DNA of 64,000 bases from Planktophila grossartii (GTDB lineage: Bacteria > Actinomycetota > Actinomycetes > Nanopelagicales > Nanopelagicaceae): assembly GCA_965234365.1 (NCBI GenBank), contig OZ248345.1, positions 558,001-622,000 of the forward strand, given 5' to 3'. The notes beneath the pieces are model-generated. The model saw nothing but the letters and a program-made list of their open reading frames with translations. It was not told the origin of the DNA and did not search any database. A program made the position numbers and the translations under genes. Each line of letters starts with the position of its first letter. The first letter of the stretch is position 1. Positions 25,972 through 35,597 of this stretch are shown in pieces.

Positions 25972-27050
25972 CTCGAGTACTTTTTGCAGGCGGCGGCACT
26001 GCCGGACATGTCGAACCAGCGATTGCAGTTGCACGTGAATGGCGAGCTCAGCATTTAGATTCAGAGATTACATTTATCGGAACTCGCGAAGGGCTTGAAT
26101 CACGACTTGTTCCTGATGCTGGATTTGAAATTCGTTACATCACGAAGGTGCGTATTGCCCGTCGTCTATCTCCATCGCTTCTTATCGCACCGTTCTCACT
26201 TCTTCGCTCCGTCACGCAATCTGTCTCACTGATGCGCAAGAACGATTTAGTTGTGGGATTCGGGGGATATGTCTCTGCGCCTGCCTATCTTGCAGCAGCG
26301 CTCACCCGCACCCCAGTAGTCATTCACGAGGCAAATGCACGTCCTGGCCTTGCCAATCGTTTAGGTGCGCTCTTTACGCCTCACACTGCAATTACTCATT
26401 CCATCGACTCAGGAAAGCTATCCGATGCGCTTCTTGCAGGGTTGCCGCTGCGCGAAGATGTTGTGAGTGCATACAGATCAGCATCACATGATTGGTCGAA
26501 AGCGCGCAGTGATGCAAAGCGTCAGCTTGGTTTTGATACAACAAAGCCCCTCATCTTTATCTTCGGTGGTTCACAGGGATCTGTTGCTCTCAATCAAGTA
26601 ATTGCAGATTCACGCTCAGCGCTTCTTGCCCAAGGTATTCAGATTCTCCATGGAATAGGTGCTCGTAATGAAGCCCCTGCAGAAGTAGAGAGTTATCAAC
26701 CACGCGGATATATCACCGATATGGCAACGGCATACCTCGGTGCAGATCTCATCATTTCTCGCAGCGGTGCAGTCACATGTGCTGAGGTAAATACCTTGGG
26801 TCGTTATGCGCTCTTCATTCCACTGCCTATTGGAAATGGCGAACAAGAACTCAATGCGCGAGATCTTGTCTCGCAATCACGTGCAGAAATTCTTCCTCAG
26901 CGAGAGTTCACAGCGTCTTGGCTCACAACGCAGTTAAAGCGCCTACTTTCTCAGAGCTCCACCGCGCCCATCGCAGGTTCAGATATCGATATCAACGCTG
27001 CATCTAAGATGGTCTCACTCATGGAACACGCGCTGCACGGAGGTCGCTAA
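25968..27050 (+). CDS. murG: UDP-GlcNAc:lipid I GlcNAc-transferase MurG
   Basis: 360 residues from the GTG at 25968, which overlaps the ftsW stop as GTGA. The protein then begins with the canonical TRVLFAGGGTAGHVEPAIAVA. A much longer open frame extends upstream inside ftsW, but it is antigenic to the family and is ignored. The GT-B fold motifs HEANARPGLANR, GGSQGS and SRSGAVTCAEV are present. It makes lipid II on the inner membrane face. murC follows immediately at the next base. Confidence 0.94.
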   Translation: MTRVLFAGGGTAGHVEPAIAVAREWRAQHLDSEITFIGTREGLESRLVPDAGFEIRYITKVRIARRLSPSLLIAPFSLLRSVTQSVSLMRKNDLVVGFGGYVSAPAYLAAALTRTPVVIHEANARPGLANRLGALFTPHTAITHSIDSGKLSDALLAGLPLREDVVSAYRSASHDWSKARSDAKRQLGFDTTKPLIFIFGGSQGSVALNQVIADSRSALLAQGIQILHGIGARNEAPAEVESYQPRGYITDMATAYLGADLIISRSGAVTCAEVNTLGRYALFIPLPIGNGEQELNARDLVSQSRAEILPQREFTASWLTTQLKRLLSQSSTAPIAGSDIDINAASKMVSLMEHALHGGR

Positions 27051-28424
27051 GTGGATTCGCTGAAAGGCAAGAAGATTCACTTCATCGGTATCGGTGGCTC
27101 CGGCATGAGCGGACTTGCTCGCATCGCACTCTCTGATGGAATCTCTGTCTCAGGCTCAGATGCAAAAGATTCATCAGTCCTTTCAGCTCTTCGCGCTTTA
27201 GGCGCCGATGTCTATTCGTCACACGAAGCAGCTCATGTTCAGGGCGCTGATGTTGTTATCTACTCCACCGCAATCTCTGCAGCGAATCCCGAGATGGCAT
27301 ATGCAGTCGAACGCTCTATTCCTATTCTTACCCGCGCACAGGCTCTCGCACTTCTCATGAAGGGCTCAACGAGTATCGCTGTTGCTGGAACACATGGAAA
27401 GACCACAACATCCTCCATGATGACCGTTGCCCTTCAAGCATGCGGCGTCGATCCATCATTTGCAATCGGTGGAACTCTCACAGCATCTGGTTCTAATGCT
27501 CACCGCGGTACAGGTAACTTCTTCGTTGCCGAAGCAGATGAATCTGACGGCTCATTTGTTGAGTACAAACCACTTGCTGCCATCGTCACCAATATTGAAC
27601 ATGACCACGTTGACTTCTTCCATACCCCTGAAGCGGTTACTCAAGTATTCGATGCATTTGCTGCAACGATTTCACCCGATGGCTTCTTGGTCTACTGCGC
27701 AGATGATGCGGGTGCCACGCGACTTGGCACTTCAGATGTTGCGTGCTCAACTATCTCTTACGGAGAATCCGAGAGCGCAGATCTGCGCATCGATCAGATA
27801 GATCTCAAAGCGTCATCATCATCGGCTCGCGTCATGTGGCGAGGACGCGCAGTCGGACATCTCGAACTTCTTGTTCCGGGTCATCACAACCTTCTCAATG
27901 CAGCTGCTTGTATTGCCATGGGCCTCTCACTTGATATGCCTATTCATCAACTACTTGAGGGGCTTCACAGCTTCCGTGGTGCAGGTCGACGTTTTGAGCT
28001 CAAGGCAACCGAACATGGAATTCGCATCATCGATGATTACGGCCACCATCCCACTGAAATTACCGTGACCCTCAATGCTGCGCGACGCTATGCAGGAGAA
28101 GGTCGCGTACTTGTCATCTTCCAGCCACATCGATACTCGCGTACGCAGGCATTTATGGATGATTTTGCAATGTCACTCGACCTCGCTGACGACGTCACAC
28201 TTCTCGAAATTTATGCAGCGAGCGAGAAACCAATCCATGGAATCAGCTCATCGCTGATTGCAGAGAAGATGAGTAAAGGTCATTTCATCCCCAACTTTGT
28301 AGCGGCATCTGAACGCGTCATCGAATTAGCAAAACCTGGTGATGTCATCATCACCTTAGGTGCGGGAGATGTAAATTCACTCGCACCTATCATCGCCGAA
28401 GGGCTGCAACGACGCTTTGCGTAA
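27051..28424 (+). CDS. murC: UDP-MurNAc:L-alanine ligase MurC
   Basis: 457 residues with a GTG start directly after the murG stop. Rossmann motif FIGIGGSGMSGLARIA, ATP loop GTHGKTTTSSMM, EADESDGSF, EHDHVDFF and DDYGHHPTEI. It catalyses the first ligation, L-Ala to UDP-MurNAc. The 3' end overlaps ftsQ by 8 bp. Confidence 0.95.
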   Translation: MDSLKGKKIHFIGIGGSGMSGLARIALSDGISVSGSDAKDSSVLSALRALGADVYSSHEAAHVQGADVVIYSTAISAANPEMAYAVERSIPILTRAQALALLMKGSTSIAVAGTHGKTTTSSMMTVALQACGVDPSFAIGGTLTASGSNAHRGTGNFFVAEADESDGSFVEYKPLAAIVTNIEHDHVDFFHTPEAVTQVFDAFAATISPDGFLVYCADDAGATRLGTSDVACSTISYGESESADLRIDQIDLKASSSSARVMWRGRAVGHLELLVPGHHNLLNAAACIAMGLSLDMPIHQLLEGLHSFRGAGRRFELKATEHGIRIIDDYGHHPTEITVTLNAARRYAGEGRVLVIFQPHRYSRTQAFMDDFAMSLDLADDVTLLEIYAASEKPIHGISSSLIAEKMSKGHFIPNFVAASERVIELAKPGDVIITLGAGDVNSLAPIIAEGLQRRFA

Positions 28425-29088
28425 ATTCACCAAGATTCCTCTTGCCGGAGTAATTGTTGCCGTCCTCTTTGCAGGACTTGTCTATCTCTTTGCATGGTCA
28501 TCCATCTTCTCTGTCTCCTCCATAGCAATCAGTGGCGCTCCTACCCCTGATACACAGAGCACCATTCTGAAAATTGCAGACCTTTCCCCGGGGCAGAAGT
28601 TAGCTCGCGTAGAACCGCGCGCTATTGCACATCGCATCTCGCATTTAACGTGGATTAAGAACGTTGAGATTTCTCGCAATTGGATCAATGGCAAGGTAGC
28701 AATTGCCATCACACCAAGAACTCCGACTGCATATTTCAATGGAGCAACGATCGATGCCTCCGGAACTATCTTCACCTTGCCTGGATTTAGCGGGGGAGAC
28801 CTACCTCGAGTCTCTGCCTCAACTCCACAACTCGGACTCTCTGCCATTACCCTCTTTCAAGGTCTTCCTCGAGATTTCAAATCCCAGGTGATTTCTCTCT
28901 CGGCCCATAACGATTCCAATTTTGCGATGCAGGTAACGCTCAATGGTCGCGAGATCAGGGTCCTCTGGGGCAAGAATGAGAAGAGTGAGTTAAAGATTGA
29001 AGTAATTCAGGCACTTACAGCTCTTGAAGAAAATAAAAATATTCGACGTATCGATGTCAGTGCGCCACATGCACCGATTGTTAAGTAA
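28417..29088 (+). CDS. ftsQ: Division protein FtsQ
   Basis: 223 residues. A short cytosolic tail, one membrane helix (about 8-28), a POTRA domain beginning SVSSIAISGAP and an FtsQ-type beta domain (WIKNVEISRNWINGKVAIAITPRTP). The start is TTG at 28417, overlapping murC by 8 bp; no ATG or GTG lies near the conserved N-terminus. It links FtsL/FtsB to the divisome. It is the last gene before the ftsZ promoter. Confidence 0.87.
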   Translation: MRKFTKIPLAGVIVAVLFAGLVYLFAWSSIFSVSSIAISGAPTPDTQSTILKIADLSPGQKLARVEPRAIAHRISHLTWIKNVEISRNWINGKVAIAITPRTPTAYFNGATIDASGTIFTLPGFSGGDLPRVSASTPQLGLSAITLFQGLPRDFKSQVISLSAHNDSNFAMQVTLNGREIRVLWGKNEKSELKIEVIQALTALEENKNIRRIDVSAPHAPIVK

Positions 29089-29154
29089 TCACATCGATAA
29101 AAGATTGAAAGAATAACTTTCTATCTATCAAGCCATGGTTGAGAAAAAAGTTCG

Positions 29155-29206
29155 TGGCGGTCTTTGATTAGTACTGAGTAACCCCATACGTTGCCGCCAT
29201 CAAAGA
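29155..29206 (+). promoter_or_regulatory. ftsZ promoter with overlapping inverted repeats
   Basis: The 171-bp ftsQ-ftsZ gap holds TTGATT (29164-29169), a 17-bp spacer and TACGTT (29187-29192), a good housekeeping promoter. Two inverted repeats interleave with it: GGCGG (29156-29160) with CCGCC (29194-29198), and TCTTTGAT (29161-29168) with ATCAAAGA (29199-29206). They could be operator DNA around the promoter or, on a longer read-through RNA, alternative hairpins. Confidence 0.55.
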
Positions 29207-29259
29207 GAGTAGAAATGTAATTCTCAAGTAGAGGTTTACAGTTCTTAAGGGGGACTCAC

Positions 29260-30387
29260 GTGGCTGCACCACAGAATTACTTAGCTGTCATCAAAGTTGT
29301 CGGTATCGGCGGCGGCGGAGTAAACGCAATCAATCGCATGATTGATGTCGGATTAAAGGGCGTTGAGTTCATCGCAATCAATACAGATGCACAACATTTA
29401 TTAATGAGTGATGCAGATGTGAAATTAGATATTGGTCGTGCATCTACAAAGGGTCTCGGCGCAGGCGCTGCGCCTGAAAAGGGAAGACAAGCTGCAATCG
29501 ATCACACTGAAGAGATTGAAGAAATTCTTCGTGGCGCAGATATGGTCTTCGTAACTGCAGGAGAAGGTGGCGGAACCGGAACAGGTGGAGCTCCTATCGT
29601 TGCAAAGATTGCGCGCGATCTCGGTGCACTCACGATCGGTGTTGTTACTAAGCCATTCTCATTTGAAGGAAAGATTCGTTCACGTCAAGCAGAAGAAGGA
29701 ATTGAACTTCTCCGTGAACAAGTAGACACACTAATTGTTATCCCTAACGATCGCCTTCTTGCAATTTCAGATCGCTCTATCACTGCAGTCGATGCATTTA
29801 AGAGCGCAGACCAAGTTCTTCTCTCTGGCGTTCAAGGAATTACAGAAATTATTACGCAGCCTGGTCTTATCAACCTCGACTTCGCAGATGTAAAGACAGT
29901 CATGACAGATGCAGGTTCTGCACTCATGGGTATCGGATCTGCTCGTGGAGATAACCGCGCAACTCGTGCAGCTGAACTTGCTATCTCAAGCCCACTCCTT
30001 GAGGCATCTATCGATGGCGCAATGGGAGTTCTTCTCTCTGTTGCAGGCGGTTCTGATCTTGGTCTCTTTGAAATCAACGAAGCGTGCGAGCTTGTACAAG
30101 CTGCTGCTCACCCAGATGCACGCATTATCTTCGGTACAACTATCGATGATGCTCTCGGCGATGAAGTTCGCATTACCGTTATCGCAGCTGGCTTTGCCGG
30201 TGGCGAACCAAAGAAGGTCGAAATGCCAGTCATCAATGCAACAACTCTTGGTGGGGTAGCAGATCCGATTCCTTCAAATGATCCACTCTCAGTGGCTCTC
30301 GATTTGGATTCATCACCACGCAAGCGCATTACATTTGAAGAGCTCGTCTCTGAAGATGAAATTGATGTTCCAGATTTCATGAAGTAA
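29260..30387 (+). CDS. ftsZ: Cell division GTPase FtsZ
   Basis: 375 residues, GTG start with AAGGGGGAC upstream. GTP-binding motif GEGGGTGTGGAP, the first loop VVGIGGGGVNAINRMI, and the T7 loop NLDFADVKTVM are all present. The C-terminal peptide ends VPDFMK, the actinobacterial SepF/FtsW-binding tail, after a short variable linker. It polymerises into the Z ring. It starts a second division unit with pgeF and yggS. Confidence 0.97.
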   Translation: MAAPQNYLAVIKVVGIGGGGVNAINRMIDVGLKGVEFIAINTDAQHLLMSDADVKLDIGRASTKGLGAGAAPEKGRQAAIDHTEEIEEILRGADMVFVTAGEGGGTGTGGAPIVAKIARDLGALTIGVVTKPFSFEGKIRSRQAEEGIELLREQVDTLIVIPNDRLLAISDRSITAVDAFKSADQVLLSGVQGITEIITQPGLINLDFADVKTVMTDAGSALMGIGSARGDNRATRAAELAISSPLLEASIDGAMGVLLSVAGGSDLGLFEINEACELVQAAAHPDARIIFGTTIDDALGDEVRITVIAAGFAGGEPKKVEMPVINATTLGGVADPIPSNDPLSVALDLDSSPRKRITFEELVSEDEIDVPDFMK

Positions 30388-30397
30388 AACTTCTTCA

Positions 30398-31060
30398 ATG
30401 AAGTATCGCTTTACCAATCGCACCGGTGGCGCAAGCTCCGGTGCTTTTGCATCTCTCAACCTGGGCACACACGTCTCTGATGATTTGGAGACGGTTCTTG
30501 CCAATAGAGCGCGCCTTTCAGAAGAGCTAGGGCCAATTCAATATATGTCGCAGGTGCATGGCAATCGTGTGGCAATTATTGAAGAGGTAACTGATGAAGA
30601 TCCCACTGCAGACGCGCTGGTCACTGGTATTCCAGGTATCTCACTCGCTGTGCAAGTAGCAGATTGCATTCCACTTCTGTTGCATTCGCCCCAAGCAGTT
30701 GCGGCGGTTCATGTAGGTCGCAAAGGCCTTGTCAATGGCGTTGCACTCGCCGCTCTTGAAGTCATGCGCGATATGGGTTCATCAGAGATCACAGCAATTA
30801 TCGGACCATCAATTTGTGGTCCTTGTTACGAAGTTTCACAAGAGATTCATGACGAAGTTGTTCCACTCCATCCGACTGCAAGCGCAGTGACGCCTCAAGG
30901 AACTCCTGCTCTTGATTTACCGGCGGCGCTTCGTGCCGTCCTTGAGAGCGCAGGCATCTCAATCCTCGATGAGTTCCGTTGCACTCATGAAAATAGCGAT
31001 CTCTATTCATATCGCCGTGATGGCATCACTGGTCGCCAAGCTGGGATCATTTCTCTATGA
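30398..31060 (+). CDS. pgeF: Peptidoglycan editing factor / laccase-domain protein (YfiH family)
   Basis: 220 residues of the multicopper-like YfiH/DUF152 fold. Key residues: SQVHGNRV, VADCIPLLL (Cys), AAVHVGRKGLVNG (His) and GPSICGPCYEV. The E. coli homologue removes wrongly placed serine from UDP-MurNAc; other homologues show purine nucleosidase activity. It lies 10 bp after ftsZ and overlaps yggS by 4 bp, the usual actinobacterial order. Confidence 0.88.
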   Translation: MKYRFTNRTGGASSGAFASLNLGTHVSDDLETVLANRARLSEELGPIQYMSQVHGNRVAIIEEVTDEDPTADALVTGIPGISLAVQVADCIPLLLHSPQAVAAVHVGRKGLVNGVALAALEVMRDMGSSEITAIIGPSICGPCYEVSQEIHDEVVPLHPTASAVTPQGTPALDLPAALRAVLESAGISILDEFRCTHENSDLYSYRRDGITGRQAGIISL

Positions 31061-31701
31061 GTCGTCGTGATGAGTTAGCCTCCAATCTTGCGGCGGTACA
31101 GGCACGCATCAAGAATCCAGCCGTCACGCTGATTGTCGTAACCAAGACATATCCCGTATCCGATGTGCAAATTCTGAGCGAATTAGGAGTCAAGAATTTC
31201 GGCGAGAACCGCAACGAGGAAGGCCTCGCAAAGTCAGCGGAGGTCAATGCTCGTTGGCATTATCAGGGCGAGATTCAGAGCAGAAAGTTGCGCGATATCG
31301 CACAGTGGGCCGATGTGGTGCACTCACTCGATACCGCAAGCCATATTGCAAAGCTCGCTACCGTTACATCAAAGCCCCTCGATATCTTTCTTCAGCTATC
31401 TCTCGATGGTGACCCATCGCGTGGGGGAGTCATCGAATCCGAACTCCCAGCACTTGCAGATATCGCTCTCGCATCATCGAATCTCAATCTCGCCGGGTTG
31501 ATGTGTGTCCCACCGGTGGCTGCAGAACCTCGAACAGCCTTTACAGAAATCGCCACGGCTCATCGTAGATTTATCAGCAGATACCCCGATGCGACCTCGC
31601 TCTCGGCAGGAATGTCAGGTGACTTCGAAATCGCGATTGATTGTGGAGCGACACATATTCGGGTAGGTAGCTCAATCCTCGGCTCTCGTACCACCCGCTA
31701 G
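31057..31701 (+). CDS. Pyridoxal-phosphate homeostasis protein (YggS/PLPBP)
   Basis: 214 residues. The PLP-binding lysine lies in LIVVTKTYPVSDV, followed by NFGENRNEE, WHYQGEIQSRK and LSAGMSGDFEIAI. The single-domain alanine-racemase-like barrel binds PLP but is not an enzyme in the usual sense; it balances vitamin B6 and amino-acid pools. It starts in the pgeF stop. sepF has its own promoter right after the stop. Confidence 0.93.
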   Translation: MSRRDELASNLAAVQARIKNPAVTLIVVTKTYPVSDVQILSELGVKNFGENRNEEGLAKSAEVNARWHYQGEIQSRKLRDIAQWADVVHSLDTASHIAKLATVTSKPLDIFLQLSLDGDPSRGGVIESELPALADIALASSNLNLAGLMCVPPVAAEPRTAFTEIATAHRRFISRYPDATSLSAGMSGDFEIAIDCGATHIRVGSSILGSRTTR

Positions 31702-31707
31702 TAACCT
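31702..31707 (+). promoter_or_regulatory. -10 element (TAACCT), leaderless promoter of sepF
   Basis: TAACCT, six bases (AGCCAT), then ATG at 31714. It would allow sepF-yggT to be expressed apart from ftsZ. Confidence 0.45.
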
Positions 31708-31713
31708 AGCCAT

Positions 31714-32187
31714 ATGTCAGCACTCAATAAAATGATGGGCTTCCTTGGCCTCGTCGATACAGATGAAGAGACCACTGTTTCCGAAGTTCCGGCGCGCGCT
31801 GCAGTTGCACGTCCAACTCGCGAACGCACAGGAGTAACAGTTCTCGGATCGCACCAACCAGTTCAGCGCGTTGCGCCATCGCAACCAGAGCTCATCGACG
31901 AAGCTGCATCTTCATACAACATCATCACTCTTCAACCACGTTCATACTCTGAGGCTCGCAAAGTTGGCGAGTTCTACCGCGAAGGTAACCCAGTCATCAT
32001 CAACCTCGATGACATGGAAGAGTCAGAACGTAAGCGCCTCGTTGACTTTGCAAGCGGTCTCGTCTTTGGACTCCACGGCCGTATCGAACGCATCAGCCTT
32101 AAAGTTTTCTTGCTCTCACCTGCAAATGTCTCTGTGAGCAATGAAGATAAGACAGCTGCTCAGGCAAGCTTCTTTAATCAGAGCTGA
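31714..32187 (+). CDS. sepF: Cell division protein SepF
   Basis: 157 residues. An amphipathic membrane-binding N-terminus (NKMMGFLGLVD) is followed by a variable linker and a DUF552 core: LQPRSYSEARKVGEFYREG, VIINLDDME and RLVDFASGLVFG. SepF tethers FtsZ to the membrane; actinobacteria lack FtsA, so it is the main anchor. yggT follows after 8 bp. Confidence 0.94.
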   Translation: MSALNKMMGFLGLVDTDEETTVSEVPARAAVARPTRERTGVTVLGSHQPVQRVAPSQPELIDEAASSYNIITLQPRSYSEARKVGEFYREGNPVIINLDDMEESERKRLVDFASGLVFGLHGRIERISLKVFLLSPANVSVSNEDKTAAQASFFNQS

Positions 32188-32195
32188 TCCATTTC

Positions 32196-32477
32196 ATGCT
32201 CTCTTCAATACTGATTCAACTCTTAGGGCTCTTTAAGCTCGCCCTCTTTGCACGCATCATCATTGATTATGTTCGTATGTTTGCGCGCAACTGGCGACCT
32301 AATGCAATTTTCTTAGGCTTCTTCGAGCTCGTTTATTCGATTACAGATAAGCCAATGCGTTTTGTGCAGCGCTTTGTTCCACCGCTACGCCTAGGTGGCG
32401 TTGCGATTGATCTCTCTTTCATCGTCTTGCTGATTGCAATCAATATTGCGCAAACAGCAATACACATCTTGCTCTAA
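32196..32477 (+). CDS. YggT-family membrane protein
   Basis: 93 residues with two hydrophobic hairpin regions and the family segments ARIIIDYVRMF and PMRFVQRFVPPLRLGGVAIDLS. The family is found next to sepF in Gram-positives and is linked to division or osmotic stress. It is followed within 3 bp by the stop of convergent ileS; the divIVA gene that normally comes next in Actinobacteria is missing. Confidence 0.88.
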   Translation: MLSSILIQLLGLFKLALFARIIIDYVRMFARNWRPNAIFLGFFELVYSITDKPMRFVQRFVPPLRLGGVAIDLSFIVLLIAINIAQTAIHILL

Positions 32478-32480
32478 GGC

Positions 32481-35400
32481 TTACGCCTTCTTCAGAGCAA
32501 CTCCAACGCCAAGTTCATTCTCTTCCTGAGCTACGGTTGCATCGTGTTCAAATGAGAGCGCCAATACTTCTTCGGAGATATGTGCTGAGTTCTGCGTAAT
32601 TGTTTCAACCAAATCAGCAGGAGCGTTCCAACGTACTGAGATGCGATCGGAGATATCAAAGCCATCGCTCTTGCGACGCTCTTGAATCAAACGAATCACT
32701 TCACGTACATGGCCAGAAGCAATGAGAGCCGGGGTCATAGCGAGGTCGAGGGCTACGCTTTCGCCATCGTGGCTTGCAACCATCCATCCACTCTTGGGAA
32801 CTTCGGTGACGACAAGATCATCGAGATCAATCTCGAAATCTCCAAGCTTGGCACTTCCGGTTGAACGAAGTCCCTTCACGAGAGAAGTGGCATCAACGGC
32901 AGAGATGAGTTTGGCGACATCCTGTACAGCTTTGCCGTACTTAGCTCCGAGTGATTTGAAGTTTGCCTTAACTGAGATATCAACGAGATCTCCATCTGCG
33001 TGCGCGATATCTTCAAGATCGAGAACGTTCAGTTCATCAGAAATCTGCTCCTTCATATCATCGGGAAGAGATGACCAACCTTGTGCTGAGATAAGAGCGC
33101 GTTGCAGCGGTTGGCGAATCTTGATTGCGGACTCCGCACGAGCTGCGCGACCTAGTTCTACAACGCGTCGTGTCATAGCAACTTGCTCATTGAGCGAGGC
33201 ATTGATGAGAGAGGTCTCCGCGACGGGGAAATCGGTGAGGTGCACAGATGCAGCGGCCTTTGTATCCGAAGTGCGTATAAGAACCTGCCATGTATGTTCT
33301 GCAATAAATGGAACCATCGGAGCGAGTAACTGCGTGATGGTTGTAAGACATTCGTGCAAGGTTGCAAGGGCTGCAACATCGCCATCCCAGAAGCGACGGC
33401 GCGAACGACGTACATACCAGTTTGAAAGATCATCGATGAAGCGAGCCAAGACTCGTCCTGCGTTCTGAGAATCAAAGTCGTTATATGCCTTATCAACTTC
33501 AGCAATTAGAGCATTGAGTTCACTGATGATCCACTTATCCATCATCGAACGGTCTTTGAGAGCAGGGCTCTGTGAAAGTTCAAAGTTCGATGCTTCTGCA
33601 TAGAGCGCATGGAAAGAGATTGTGTTCCAGTAAGTCAGCAAGGTTTTGCGGACAACATCAGAGATTGCATCGTGACCGACGCGGCGGGCAGACCATGGTG
33701 AACCAGCTGCCAACATGTACCAGCGAACGGCATCTGCACCATGTTGATCCATAAGCGAGATAGGTTCGAGGACGTTGCCGAGGTGCTTACTCATCTTGCG
33801 ACCATCTTTATCCAAGATATGGCCGAGGCAGAGAACGCTCTTATAGGAGCTTTCATCGAAGACAAGAGTTCCGATAGTCATCAAGGTGTAGAACCAGCCG
33901 CGAGTTTGATCGATTGCTTCGCAGATAAAGTCGGCAGGATATGCAGCTTTGAACTTCTCAACAGATCCTGGTTTGTGAGGGTAGCCCCACTGCGCAAATG
34001 GCATTGCACCAGAGTCGTACCAGCAGTCGATAACTTCAGGAACGCGATTCATGGTAGCCGAACACTCTGCGCATGCGAAAGAGATGTCGTCAACGAATGG
34101 GCGGTGTGGATCTAGGTTGCTCAGCTCTTGTCCGGCAAGTGCGCCAAGTTCTTTCAGTGAGTCAACGCAGATCTCATGCTTATTTTCGCAGCGCCAGATA
34201 GGAAGGGGAGTGCCCCAATAACGGTTACGTGAAAGCGCCCAGTCGATATTGTTATTGAGCCAATCACCATAACGACCTGTCTTGATTGTCTCTGGATGCC
34301 AATCAGTCTTCTGATTTTCGCGGATCAACTCATCTTTAATTGAAGTAGTACGGATGTACCATGATGGTTGCGCGTAATAGATAAGCGCTGTGTGGCAGCG
34401 CCAGCAATGTGGGTATTCGTGCTCGTATGGTTGATGCTTATAGAGAGCACCGGATGCTTTGAGCTCTTTCACAAGCGGCTTATCTGCCTCTTTAAAGAAC
34501 ATTCCTCCGACCACTGGAACATCTGTGAGGAACGTTCCATCTGGCGCAATCGGATTTACAACGGGCAGACCGTAAGAACGACAGACTAATAAGTCATCTG
34601 CTCCGAAGGCAGGGGATTGGTGAACAAGACCAGTTCCATCTTCTGTGGTGACATAGGTTGCGAGCACAATGAAATGTGAATCTGGAATATCCAGGTAATC
34701 AAATGGGCGCTTATATGTGATGCGCTCAAGATCTTTACCTTTGATAGTCTTGAGAATTTCTTGCTCACCAGCGACCTTATTCAGAAGTGGCTCAGCTACG
34801 ACAAGGATTTCACTCGCTTCTTCAACCGTAGTCTTTACCACGACGTAATCGACTTCAGGATGAACTGCGATAGCGGTATTGGAAACAAGGGTCCACGGAG
34901 TTGTCGTCCAAACGAGGAATGATGCGCCGAGATCGGCGAGTTCACCTGATGTGGCAGGAAAGCGAACAAATACGGAAGGATCGACAACAGTTTCATATCC
35001 TTGAGAAAGCTCGTGATCTGAAAGACCTGTTCCACATCGCGGGCAGTATGGAGCGACTCGATGGTCTTGAACGAGAAGACCTTTCTTCCAAATCTCTTTG
35101 AGACTCCACCAGACGCTCTCAACATATTCTGGAGCCATCGTCCAATAGGCTTCATCGAAATCAACCCAGAAGCCCATGCGCTCGGTCATGGTGGTAAATG
35201 CATCAACGTGGCGCGTTACAGATTCGCGACACTTATCGTTAAAAGGTGCGATGCCATATTTTTCAATATCGCCCTTACCTGAAAATCCAAGTTCCTTCTC
35301 AACTGCAATCTCAACAGGAAGTCCGTGACAATCCCACCCAGCTTTACGCGTGACGTACTTTCCCTTCATCGTTTGGTAACGAGGGAATACATCTTTAAAT

Positions 35401-35597
35401 ACACGAGCTTCAATGTGGTGAGTTCCTGGCATACCGTTGGCAGTAGGAGGGCCTTCATAAAATGTCCATGGAGTTCCGCCGGCACGAGATTCAGTGCTCT
35501 TATGGAAGATGTCATTGTCGCGCCAGAAATCGAGGATCGAACGTTCCATCGCTGGAAGGTCGATAGCCGCTGGAATCGCGCGGAAAGGTGATGACAT
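32481..35597 (-). CDS. ileS: Isoleucyl-tRNA synthetase, type 2
   Basis: 1038 residues from the ATG at 35597 (MSSPFRAIPAAIDLP), which has GGAGG seven bases upstream. A longer frame to 35675 runs into the riboswitch hairpin and is rejected. The signature region GPPTANGMPGTHHIEAR is the eukaryote-like, type 2 form, and the KMSKS loop is KMSKHLGN. Type 2 enzymes are known to be naturally insensitive to mupirocin. CWRC, CPRCG and CAEC cysteine pairs suggest zinc sites. It is controlled by the T-box immediately upstream. Confidence 0.95.
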   Translation of the reverse strand: MSSPFRAIPAAIDLPAMERSILDFWRDNDIFHKSTESRAGGTPWTFYEGPPTANGMPGTHHIEARVFKDVFPRYQTMKGKYVTRKAGWDCHGLPVEIAVEKELGFSGKGDIEKYGIAPFNDKCRESVTRHVDAFTTMTERMGFWVDFDEAYWTMAPEYVESVWWSLKEIWKKGLLVQDHRVAPYCPRCGTGLSDHELSQGYETVVDPSVFVRFPATSGELADLGASFLVWTTTPWTLVSNTAIAVHPEVDYVVVKTTVEEASEILVVAEPLLNKVAGEQEILKTIKGKDLERITYKRPFDYLDIPDSHFIVLATYVTTEDGTGLVHQSPAFGADDLLVCRSYGLPVVNPIAPDGTFLTDVPVVGGMFFKEADKPLVKELKASGALYKHQPYEHEYPHCWRCHTALIYYAQPSWYIRTTSIKDELIRENQKTDWHPETIKTGRYGDWLNNNIDWALSRNRYWGTPLPIWRCENKHEICVDSLKELGALAGQELSNLDPHRPFVDDISFACAECSATMNRVPEVIDCWYDSGAMPFAQWGYPHKPGSVEKFKAAYPADFICEAIDQTRGWFYTLMTIGTLVFDESSYKSVLCLGHILDKDGRKMSKHLGNVLEPISLMDQHGADAVRWYMLAAGSPWSARRVGHDAISDVVRKTLLTYWNTISFHALYAEASNFELSQSPALKDRSMMDKWIISELNALIAEVDKAYNDFDSQNAGRVLARFIDDLSNWYVRRSRRRFWDGDVAALATLHECLTTITQLLAPMVPFIAEHTWQVLIRTSDTKAAASVHLTDFPVAETSLINASLNEQVAMTRRVVELGRAARAESAIKIRQPLQRALISAQGWSSLPDDMKEQISDELNVLDLEDIAHADGDLVDISVKANFKSLGAKYGKAVQDVAKLISAVDATSLVKGLRSTGSAKLGDFEIDLDDLVVTEVPKSGWMVASHDGESVALDLAMTPALIASGHVREVIRLIQERRKSDGFDISDRISVRWNAPADLVETITQNSAHISEEVLALSFEHDATVAQEENELGVGVALKKA

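Noticed and set aside
29155..29206. H-type pseudoknot upstream of ftsZ
   Set aside because: The two helices would need connecting loops, but there are zero bases between the arms; they can only be alternative hairpins or DNA repeats.
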